Assembly (NCBI RefSeq): GCF_001262605.1
Contig: NZ_LGTC01000001.1
Coordinates: 620,001 to 684,000, forward strand
Reading direction: 5' to 3'
Length of the DNA stretch: 64,000 nucleotides
Source: Pseudobacteroides cellulosolvens ATCC 35603 = DSM 2933
GTDB lineage: Bacteria; Bacillota; Clostridia; Acetivibrionales; DSM-2933
A model generated the notes under the pieces. It did not search any database. It saw only the letters and a program-made list of their open reading frames with translations, and was not told the DNA's origin. The position numbers and the translations under genes were made by a program. This document shows, piece by piece, positions 37,170 to 43,942 of this stretch (position 1 is the stretch's first letter; each line of letters opens with the position of its first letter).

Positions 37170-37208
37170 ATTGCACATTATCTCCCTATATGGTGGTTAT
37201 TGTGCAAT
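37170..37208. repeat. 39-bp palindrome, left copy, just after the recombinase
   Basis: It starts ATTGCACA and ends TGTGCAAT. In reverse complement it matches the palindrome at 42952-42990 at 33 of 39 positions, so the two are inverted copies of the same length bounding the effector region. It begins 11 bases after the recombinase stop. Confidence 0.7.
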
Positions 37209-37244
37209 ACAAAGATAATGATGCAGTCAAAATAAAATTAATGG

Positions 37245-37318
37245 AGCTTTTGTGGTTGTTATAGGAATTGAGAAGAGATCTATAACGGACAATAGATACA
37301 ATTAAGGTGGGTTGAGAT
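37245..37318 (+). promoter_or_regulatory. Effector leader, copy 1 (half attC-like plus shared upstream block)
   Basis: AGCTTTT (about 37246) and GTTATAGG (37258-37265) match the right half of the hairpin at 41480. After AATTG comes CTATAACGG (37280-37288), 39 bases before the effector ATG, then the GGTGGGTTGAGAT ribosome region. The same blocks with the same CTATAACGG-to-ATG spacing precede the effectors at 39669 and 41591. TATAAC could also serve as a -10 box. Confidence 0.6.
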
Positions 37319-38341
37319 ATGTATGCACAAGTAGAGAAACAAAAAACATTAAAAAAAACCATCACCAATTCACAGCAAAAGAAAAGTAGTGGTTTGATTG
37401 AATCCAAATTATCAAAAACTTTTTTAAAGCCACTTGTACAATACAAATTTGATATAAGTAAAAACAATCAAATAGTTCAGAGAACAGAGACTGAAGATAG
37501 TGCAGCTCAAGAAATCAATGATGTTAACTGGAACGGTATTATTAAGTTTGTCAAAATATTAACTTCGAAATATGCTAAAGGAACCACATTGTATGTAGGT
37601 ATTGGAAGTAGTCCAGAAATTGTAATTAATTTTTTAAAAGAACTTGGTGAGAAGGCTGTTATTATTAGAGTTGGTGGATTGAGTGTAGTAGACAGAGGTA
37701 TGGCCGCTAAAGTTAGTAGTGAAGAGTCGTTGTTCTTAAAACACTGGTCTGCAGTTGAGATAGGAGAAGAAAACATGAAAGATGCTTCTATTAAAAAAAT
37801 AATAATATTAGATGCTGTTTCTTCAGGAGATACTCTAGTTGCTATGAAGAAAGTAATTTCAGATGCTTTTCGCAGCTATGGCACTAATAAGAGTGTAGAA
37901 GTTGAACCAATAACCTTAAATAATAAAGGAGATATGCTCGTAGAACTTGGTATTACGAATGTTATGAAAGGAACTAGAGATAAAGATTTAATATCATTTT
38001 CTAATGCCATCAGCAACTCAGAACTAAAAGAATCTACTAGAACAACACCTCGTGACGCCACAAAGATTGATTTGTTAATGGAAAAAGTTAAAGAAACTGA
38101 AAAATGGATAGAGAAAGAATATCCATCATGGAAATATGATCAAAAAAGAAGATTTGCTTTAAGGCATATGCAAGGATTACTTAGTGATGAGAAATACCTA
38201 TCTCTATTTGACGGAGAAAATGAAGAAAAGTATAAAGCAAGAAGAAAGTATTTGCCTGTAAAAATAAGAAAAATAGTTTTACATGAGCGTATTAGAGGCA
38301 AAATCAGGGAATTGCAAGACATGCGAAGAAAAAAATGGTAG
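37319..38341 (+). CDS. Candidate eCIS effector 1, phosphoribosyltransferase-like
   Basis: This is a 340-residue protein. The first ~60 residues are the shared effector leader (MYAQVEKQK, then NSQQKK and IVQRTE). Residues ~75-220 look like a phosphoribosyltransferase fold: TTLYVGIGSSPEIVINFL, VIIRVGG, and KKIIILDAVSSGDTLVAMKK near residue 159, where the family has its PRPP loop (acidic pair, then T/S-G-x-T-L). The C-terminus is basic and helical. There is no secretion signal, in keeping with loading into an eCIS particle. Possible targets are host nucleotides or nucleotide-linked sugars, but this is inference; the activity is untested. Confidence 0.55.
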   Translation: MYAQVEKQKTLKKTITNSQQKKSSGLIESKLSKTFLKPLVQYKFDISKNNQIVQRTETEDSAAQEINDVNWNGIIKFVKILTSKYAKGTTLYVGIGSSPEIVINFLKELGEKAVIIRVGGLSVVDRGMAAKVSSEESLFLKHWSAVEIGEENMKDASIKKIIILDAVSSGDTLVAMKKVISDAFRSYGTNKSVEVEPITLNNKGDMLVELGITNVMKGTRDKDLISFSNAISNSELKESTRTTPRDATKIDLLMEKVKETEKWIEKEYPSWKYDQKRRFALRHMQGLLSDEKYLSLFDGENEEKYKARRKYLPVKIRKIVLHERIRGKIRELQDMRRKKW

Positions 38342-38534
38342 TTGAATTTCTAGAAAGTCAAAAATATATTTTAATGGATTACGATTAATGATTTGAATTA
38401 AAAGCTGAATAGTAAAATTCATTTGATCCATAAACCTCATTTTAAATTGTATACAAACTCTAAAAAACGAGAGTTCGATGATGTGAAAGATAAATGTAAT
38501 AAGAATGAAACAGAAAAATAAAATGAAGCCCTCA

Positions 38535-39490
38535 TCCCAGGTTGTATAATTATGTGACCAAACAAATTAAACAGTAAAGGGTGAGAGCTTCATGGAAGAT
38601 TTACTTATTAAAATTTTTTGCGATACAGGTGATTTTTGCATTAGGCTCGACAAACATTTAAAAAGCCATATACTGAAAGAATCACAAAAACATCAAAAAA
38701 AGCTTTGTAGTTCTAAAATGATGGAATTAAGCGAAGTTATGACAATAATTATATTTTTTCACCTTTCCAGTTATAGAACTTTCAAGCATTATTATAAAGA
38801 ATATGTACTTAAAAGCTAACGAATTTTTTCCCAAGTCTTGTTAGTTATTCAAGGTTTGTAGAGTTAATGCCAGAAGCTCTGATCCCATTAATACTCTTTG
38901 CGAAAAAATACAGAGTTGGCAAACCTACAGGGATTTCATTCATTGATTCAACTACATTAGATGTATGTGATAACAGGAGAATTCATTCTTATAAAGTATT
39001 TAAAGATATAGCACATAGAGGTAAATCTTCTACAGGATGGTTCTATGGGTTCAAACTTCATCTTGTTATTAATGACATGGGAGAAATTCTATCATTCTTT
39101 TTAACAACTGGTGAAGTAGATGATAGAGAGGCAGAAGTAATAGATATCCTTACAAAAGACTTATTTGGTAAATTATTTGGAGATAAGGGATATATATCAC
39201 AGCCTCTTTTTAAAAGGCTCTATGAAAAAGGCATAAAACTGATAACAAGGCTTAAGAAAAATATGAAAAACAAGCTCATGCTTATTGAAGAAAAGCTATT
39301 ACTTAGGAAGCGGGCTCTTGTTGAAACGGTTAATGATTTTTTGAAAAACATTTGCTAAATAGAGCATACTCGACACAGAAGCTTTAATAACTTCTTAACA
39401 AATGTTGTAGCGGGTATTGTAGCATATAGTTTTCTACCTAAGAAACCAAGTTTAAATCTTAGAACAAGAGGCTTAATAGCTACACTATAA
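38535..39490 (+). pseudogene. Decayed IS982-family insertion sequence and transposase
   Basis: A left-end-like CCCAGGTTGTATAATT is near 38536. The transposase starts at 38592 (MEDLLIKIF) and reads an IS982-type DDE protein: SFIDSTTLDVCDNRRIHSYK, YGFKLHLVIND, GDKGYISQ and, past a stop, IEHTRHRSFNNFLTNVVAG. Single extra A bases near 38811 and 38832 shift the frame twice, and CAA has become TAA near 39356. No matching right inverted repeat is clear before effector 2. It cannot move itself. It lies between effectors 1 and 2, breaking the array. Confidence 0.82.
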
Positions 39491-39597
39491 ACTTATTTGT
39501 AGCTCAAGTAAAGCTTTAGGCAATTTTTACCTAAAACTTATGGTTAAGTGTGCATTATATATTTGGATAATTATGGATGCCAAGTCATCGAATTCAC

Positions 39598-39668
39598 GTT
39601 ATAAAGGTTTATATAAAACGGGAATGATATCTATAACGGAAAATTGAACAATTGAGGTGGAACAAGAT
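39598..39668 (+). promoter_or_regulatory. Effector leader, copy 2
   Basis: GTTATA (39598-39603), then CTATAACGG (39631-39639), 38 bases before the ATG, then CAATTGAGGTGG. It matches copies at 37258 and 41527, with a longer gap between the two palindromic halves. No full attC-like hairpin remains upstream, possibly because of the IS982 insertion. Confidence 0.55.
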
Positions 39669-41261
39669 ATGTATGAACAAGTTAAGAAAATGAAAGAGAA
39701 TAAAAGTAAAGTTGTTACTAATTCAGTTGCTCTAAAGAAACATAAAGAACCAGATGCTTTTGGTTTTTTTGATAATCGAAATGATAAAATTGTACAAAGA
39801 AAAGTGATTATAGAAGATAAGCCTGTAGCATTTATAGATGATAATAAAGCATTTGTTGAAGGAGCAGGAGAAATAAGTACTAATGGTAAAGCTGATTGGA
39901 TCACTGATGATTATGTAAGATTTTATGAAAATAAGCAGGAGTTTGAAAACCATGCTGGAGAAAAACCAGTGGAATGTGGTTTAGCTCGAAAATATGGAAA
40001 GTGGTACAGATTAAAAAAGTTTTCTGAAAAAGAATTCTTTGTATTAGGTGAAAATCATGGAGTATTTGGCTACAGAGAACTTATTACCGAAAGCAATCAA
40101 ACTGGTAAAGTATTAGGAGAAAGTGGGGCTAATTCATTGATGACATCTACACCAACCAGTAAACTGGAAGCTAATAATGCACACGAAGCACTTAAATTCC
40201 CTTCAGGCATATCAAGAGAATATACAATGGAAAACCTTGCCTCTAAAGCTTTATATAGTTTAGAAGCGTTCTACTTGTCGAATAAAAACAATACTGAAAT
40301 ACCAACTCATCCTCCAGCAAAAATTTTAGAAGATGAAAGCACTTGGTTATCTAATTATCAAAAGCCTTTAGTAGATAGAAAGGTAGATAATTATGGAGTG
40401 CCTTATTACATAAATTCCGCTGGAGAAGCTGTTTACGCAACATATGGAACAGCTGCAGAAAACTATAATCCAGGAAGCTCTGGGGCTAGCGTACTTCAAA
40501 AGCTATGGATGGAATTGGACAAAAAGACTGTCAGAACTAATGCTGAACCAGAAGCATGGACTTGCTTAAAGCATTTGATGACAAAATACAAATATAAAAA
40601 AGGTGCAAAATGGAGTGAAAATGAACAAAAACATTATACTAAGCTAAAGAGTATACTTATAGATTGGTCTACACAAGAAGCCACTAATATGGCTGGCGGT
40701 ATTGATCCAACTCAACAATTTGAAGATGAATTGATAAAGAAAGACAAGCCAGGTAAAACTGCAAATGCGATAGATAAGGGATTTGCTCAAAGAGATTTTG
40801 CCATGTACAAGTCTGTACTTAAGGCAAAAGAAGCAGGAGATTTTATTATGGCTGGAATGGGAGATCGACATGCCGAACATCTTAAGAAATTTTTAGAAGG
40901 ACAGGTCCCAGTAATTACTTTAACAGAATTTCTATCCTCAAGTTATTCGAAAGATGCAATAACGCTATTAACAGAACAAAATTCTCAATTCTCCAAAGAT
41001 CTAGCCAAAACTGAAGTTAAGAGGGATGAATATCTTAAGGCTGCACTTCAATTGGCTGCTCAAGCATCTGTGCAACCAGTTCGATATGTGAATATCAGCC
41101 AGTCAAATCAAGCTGAAGTACAAGCTAAGCAGGGGCAAGTAATTATTAATGAAAAAATTAAAAACTATTTGAAGCTTCTAGGAGTATTTGTACCAATAGG
41201 AGTTAGTGTTGCAGTAGTTTTATTAATAAAAACCGGATATTTTGATAACATTAAATCATAG
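39669..41261 (+). CDS. Candidate eCIS effector 2, Ere/ChaN/TIKI-like with C-terminal membrane span
   Basis: This 530-residue protein shares the leader (MYEQVKKMKENK, NSVALKK, then FGFFDNRNDKIVQRK). A GENH motif (FFVLGENHG) at about residue 126 and RDFAMYKS (about 375) with MAGMGDRHAEHL (about 396) are the spaced GExH, R and H elements seen in erythromycin-esterase/ChaN/TIKI-like domains, often found in toxins. It ends with a hydrophobic span (YLKLLGVFVPIGVSVAVVLL). The start at 39669 is preferred over the upstream GTG because it matches the other effectors. A hydrolase or membrane-acting payload is inferred. Confidence 0.5.
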   Translation: MYEQVKKMKENKSKVVTNSVALKKHKEPDAFGFFDNRNDKIVQRKVIIEDKPVAFIDDNKAFVEGAGEISTNGKADWITDDYVRFYENKQEFENHAGEKPVECGLARKYGKWYRLKKFSEKEFFVLGENHGVFGYRELITESNQTGKVLGESGANSLMTSTPTSKLEANNAHEALKFPSGISREYTMENLASKALYSLEAFYLSNKNNTEIPTHPPAKILEDESTWLSNYQKPLVDRKVDNYGVPYYINSAGEAVYATYGTAAENYNPGSSGASVLQKLWMELDKKTVRTNAEPEAWTCLKHLMTKYKYKKGAKWSENEQKHYTKLKSILIDWSTQEATNMAGGIDPTQQFEDELIKKDKPGKTANAIDKGFAQRDFAMYKSVLKAKEAGDFIMAGMGDRHAEHLKKFLEGQVPVITLTEFLSSSYSKDAITLLTEQNSQFSKDLAKTEVKRDEYLKAALQLAAQASVQPVRYVNISQSNQAEVQAKQGQVIINEKIKNYLKLLGVFVPIGVSVAVVLLIKTGYFDNIKS

Positions 41262-41479
41262 AACAATGAACAATTTTTAAATAAGCTCTTGCATACCATC
41301 AATCATAAAATCAGGAAGTAATTATTTGTAGTTTACTGTCACAAGTAATTAATAATTAATTTAAAAGAAATAAATATGAAAAGAATAAAATTAGGAAAAC
41401 TGGGACTATTCTTTAATTTCATAATTTGAGTGAATAAAAAGTTGGAATAGCAATATATACCGAAATACTAAATATGAAA

Positions 41480-41535
41480 GCCTATAACAAAACCTAAAAG
41501 CAACTGAAGCAGCTTTTAGCCCTTTCGTTATAGGC
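41480..41535 (+). repeat. attC-like nested hairpin A
   Basis: Outer arms GCCTATAAC (41480-41488) and GTTATAGGC (41527-41535) pair perfectly. Inner arms CTAAAAGC (41494-41501) and GCTTTTAG (41512-41519) also pair. Unequal spacers (5 and 7 nt) and a 10-nt loop separate them. The order R''-spacer-L''-loop-L'-spacer-R', with AAC...GTT at the core, is that of integron attC sites. It precedes effector 3. A plain terminator is less likely: no T-run, and three copies share the boxes. Confidence 0.65.
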
Positions 41536-41590
41536 AATTGGTGAAGGATGCCTATAACGGGCAAATAATCCAATAGGGGTGAGTTGAGGT
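41527..41590 (+). promoter_or_regulatory. Effector leader, copy 3
   Basis: GTTATAGG (41527-41534), then CCTATAACGG (41551-41560; the CTATAACGG part starts 39 bases before the ATG), then AATAGGGGTGAGTTGAG as ribosome region. It is contiguous with the right arm of hairpin A, so the effector starts about 60 bases after the proposed recombination point. Confidence 0.6.
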
Positions 41591-42340
41591 ATGTATACAC
41601 AAGTAGAGAAACCGAAGGAAAACAAAGGCAGGGTGGTTGCAAACTCTGTTACTCAGAAGAAAAGCGTTGGAAAGCAAGGTTTTGGGTTTGTGGATAATCG
41701 ATCTGAAACTGTTTCCCAAGGAAAACTGAAAAGGATGGCTAGAAATAGTTTACAAGATAAACAAATAACACAACTACAAGCAATACGTGTTTTACAAATG
41801 GCAGGCAGAAATGTCTTGTACAGAGGTCCGGAAATAATGGTAAAAATGTATAGGGGTTCCGATTACCCATGGGAGTTAAGAGCAATGCAAACAGGAAGAA
41901 TTATGAGTAAAGGTTTAAGAGAATTCAAACTTAAAGCTCCTCTGGAAATGGCTAAACACACAATGGATGCTAACTCAGGCGAATTTGCTCCTCTTCCACC
42001 ACGTGAAATTAGAAATAGACATGCAATTTCAAGCTCCCATGGTACGGGTGGAGAGACGCACACTCCAGCAAGTAATTACGCATCTCTGGTTAATGATCCT
42101 GCTAGGGCAATAGAATGGGGAACACGAATATTTCGTTTTGATGTCTGGCGTTCTGATTTATGGCAAGGTGGTGTAGATTATGATAGAGGTGGTCCAGAAG
42201 GTGAGTGGCTTATTGAGGGAGACACTAAAATATATAATGTTGAAACATCTACAGATAAAGGAACTACTTGGGTGCCAGTCAATCAGGTATTAGATCATGA
42301 GACCTCTACTTTATACGAAAGATTACAACATGTTAGATAA
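41591..42340 (+). CDS. Candidate eCIS effector 3, ADP-ribosyltransferase-like
   Basis: This is a 249-residue protein. The leader (MYTQVEKPKENK, NSVTQKK, QGFGFVDNRSETV) is close to effector 2. The C-terminal ~170 residues fit the R-S-E class of ADP-ribosyltransferases: LYRG and MYRGSD near residues 76-88, a SNYASL strand followed by AIEWG, and GEWLIEGDTKIYNVE, where EGE near residue 203 would be the catalytic ExE. Such toxins modify host proteins or nucleic acids using NAD. It lies between two attC-like hairpins, and the next small gene could be an immunity or partner protein. Confidence 0.5.
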   Translation: MYTQVEKPKENKGRVVANSVTQKKSVGKQGFGFVDNRSETVSQGKLKRMARNSLQDKQITQLQAIRVLQMAGRNVLYRGPEIMVKMYRGSDYPWELRAMQTGRIMSKGLREFKLKAPLEMAKHTMDANSGEFAPLPPREIRNRHAISSSHGTGGETHTPASNYASLVNDPARAIEWGTRIFRFDVWRSDLWQGGVDYDRGGPEGEWLIEGDTKIYNVETSTDKGTTWVPVNQVLDHETSTLYERLQHVR

Positions 42341-42407
42341 ATACAAAGCACGTTAATACAATAATATGCAAATACTGAATACACAAAATTTGGAGTGCAT
42401 GAATATA

Positions 42408-42455
42408 GCCAATAACAAAACCTAAAAGCCATTAAAAACGTCTTTTAGCCTTATC
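42408..42455 (+). repeat. attC-like nested hairpin B (outer arm degenerate)
   Basis: GCCAATAAC (42408-42416), AAAAC spacer, CTAAAAG (42422-42428) and CTTTTAG (42442-42448) keep the inner stem. The right outer box is decayed (GTCAATGG). It shares AACAAAACCTAAAAGC with hairpin A. It lies between effector 3 and the 94-residue gene. Confidence 0.55.
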
Positions 42456-42556
42456 GTCAATGGTCAAATTTAATTACTTAAAAGTATTAATTAAAAATAC
42501 TGAGAATAAGTACTTGTGTATACTTTTTGGAAAAGATTAACAAGGGGGTATTACAA

Positions 42557-42841
42557 ATGACACCATTCCAAATATGGTTGAGAGATTTTACAGGATATTT
42601 TAATCGAGCAGCAGATGATGAATTACTGTTACATGGTAGAATAATTGAAGCGAACATTGTACAAGCTGCAAATGTCTTTGTAGCAAGGAATGGATTTGAT
42701 CCGTTTTCAGCAAGAGGAAATTTTGGACAATATTGGAGCTTGGTACGATTTGGACTTATTAACTCAGGTATGCCCAAAAAAGACTATAAACAGCTAGAAG
42801 GATTAGTTGAATCGTTCAATTCGGGTACAAACTGGGAGTGA
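42557..42841 (+). CDS. 94-residue unknown protein between attC-like hairpins
   Basis: This is a small soluble protein with a GGGGG ribosome site at 42557. Segments WLRDFTGYFNRAADDELLLH and GNFGQYWSLVRFGLIN suggest a compact helical fold. It lacks the effector leader, so it is probably not itself loaded. Lying between hairpins B and C right after the ADP-ribosyltransferase-like gene, it has the size and place of an immunity protein or a separate small cassette. I recognise no family. Confidence 0.5.
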   Translation: MTPFQIWLRDFTGYFNRAADDELLLHGRIIEANIVQAANVFVARNGFDPFSARGNFGQYWSLVRFGLINSGMPKKDYKQLEGLVESFNSGTNWE

Positions 42842-42895
42842 ACTGACGTTTTGATGAAGACATGATGATTTTTACTTATTCGGTTAGCGAAAAAC

Positions 42896-42950
42896 GCCTA
42901 TAACAAAAGCTAAAAGCAACTGACCAAGCTTTTAGCCTTTTCAATAGAAG
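42896..42950 (+). repeat. attC-like nested hairpin C (right outer arm degenerate)
   Basis: GCCTATAAC (42896-42904), spacer AAAAG, CTAAAAGC (42910-42917), loop, GCTTTTAG (42928-42935), then CCTTTTCAATAGAAGC, where the GTTATAGG box has decayed. It closes the segment holding the 94-residue gene and directly abuts the right 39-bp palindrome. Confidence 0.6.
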
Positions 42951-42951
42951 C

Positions 42952-42990
42952 ATTGCACAATAGCCACCAAATTGGCAGTTATTGTGCAAT
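42952..42990. repeat. 39-bp palindrome, right copy
   Basis: ATTGCACAATAGCCACC...TATTGTGCAAT. It is 33/39 identical to the reverse complement of 37170-37208. Together the two copies frame the effector array as inverted boundaries. Confidence 0.7.
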
Positions 42991-43124
42991 TGCCTTTTGT
43001 CTTTCAATTTCCATCTCATAAAGTTCTCGTCTTTCGATAAAAATAAAACTAAGGAGTGATTGAAAATGGTAGTTGTGATTTGTACAGAAAAATGAAATAA
43101 TAATAATGTACAGGAGGTGGTGAT

Positions 43125-43379
43125 ATGCCACAAATAAGACCAATAACTGACTTGCGAAATATAAATGAGATTTCAGATATTTGCAATGCCAAAATGGAAC
43201 CGGTTTTTATAACTAAAAATGGGTATGGCGAATTAGTTGTGATGAGTATTGCGACGTATGAACAAATGCTTGAAGTCAATGAAATTGATACTAGTATTAC
43301 AAAAGCAGAGAATGAAAATGCAAATTTAATAGATGCAAAAGAAGCCCTTTTGTCCTTAAGGAGGAAACACTTTGGATAA
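43125..43379 (+). CDS. Phd/YefM-type antitoxin
   Basis: This is an 84-residue antitoxin. IRPITDLRNINEISDICN at the N-terminus and FITKNGYGELVVMSIATYEQ are the Phd/YefM DNA-binding fold. The C-terminal tail binds the toxin. The ribosome site is CAGGAGGTGG. The toxin TTG start overlaps its stop. It lies between the effector array and the ATPase gene, and may stabilise the accessory region. Confidence 0.88.
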   Translation: MPQIRPITDLRNINEISDICNAKMEPVFITKNGYGELVVMSIATYEQMLEVNEIDTSITKAENENANLIDAKEALLSLRRKHFG

Positions 43380-43673
43380 GTACGAAGTAAAATTGCTCCC
43401 AAAGGAATATAGATATATTGATCAAATTTATGAAAATATCTCGGCTGAACTTCAGTCGCCTGAAGTAGCTTTAAATTGGTAGTATCTTTTGAAGACGCAG
43501 TTTTATCATTAGAAAAGTTATCTCGCCGAGGGTCTGAACGAAAAATTGGTGTTTATGCAAATAGAGGATACCGTCAATTATTTATTAAGAATTTTACTAT
43601 TGTCTATAGAATCAATGAAAAAATGAAAAATGTAATTATTGTTACAGTTAAATATTCACCAAGTAGTTTTTGA
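43372..43673 (+). pseudogene. RelE/ParE-type toxin, frameshifted
   Basis: A TTG start (43372, site AAGGAGG) reads KYEVKLLPKEYRYIDQIYEN and ELQSPEVALNW, then TAG at 43480. The other frame continues SFEDAVLSLEKL, GYRQLFIKNFTIVYRI and IVTVKYSPSSF, completing a RelE/ParE toxin of about 100 residues. One missing T in the run at 43476 explains the break. If real, the toxin is off, which would relax the need for the antitoxin. Confidence 0.82.
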
Positions 43674-43772
43674 AATAGATTAACACTAAATGCCCATACA
43701 ATGGCTAAAAGCATTGCTTTGAATGTATTTAAAAAGCTTGTATAAACCTGGAATGAATATAAAAAGTCATTG

Positions 43773-43826
43773 TCCTCTTGTTACTTCAATCTCAATTAAC
43801 AAATTGAGATTGAAGTAACAAGAGGA
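43773..43826. terminator. Perfect 25-bp hairpin, strong (bidirectional) terminator
   Basis: Arms 43773-43797 and 43802-43826 are perfect 25-nt complements with an AACA loop. TTTTTA follows on the plus strand and A-rich sequence precedes it. It isolates the toxin-antitoxin region from the ATPase unit and explains why the latter needs its own promoter. Confidence 0.8.
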
Positions 43827-43846
43827 TTTTTATTGCTTTTTTAGAG

Positions 43847-43885
43847 TTGACCAATTGACATCAATATAATCATTTTAATATAGAT
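43847..43885 (+). promoter_or_regulatory. Shared eCIS-regulon promoter, copy 3 (ATPase unit)
   Basis: TTGACC (43847-43852), 14 nt, then TAATCATTTTAATA (43867-43880), matching the pattern at 15981, 16555, 54180 and 57616. A sigmaA-like alternative (TTGACA 43855-43860, 18 nt, TATAGA) overlaps it, so this copy is less exclusive than the others. Confidence 0.5.
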
Positions 43886-43942
43886 ACAACAATTCCCAAA
43901 TCTACAATATATAATTTCGCATCAAGGACAAAAGCGAAAGGT

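Noticed and set aside
38342..38534. A further effector or attC-like site after effector 1
   Set aside because: No GCCTATAAC or CTAAAAGC boxes and no leader-like frame were found before the IS982 remnant.
41480..42990. CRISPR array
   Set aside because: The repeated hairpins are separated by genes and differ in length and decay; no regular short spacers or cas genes.
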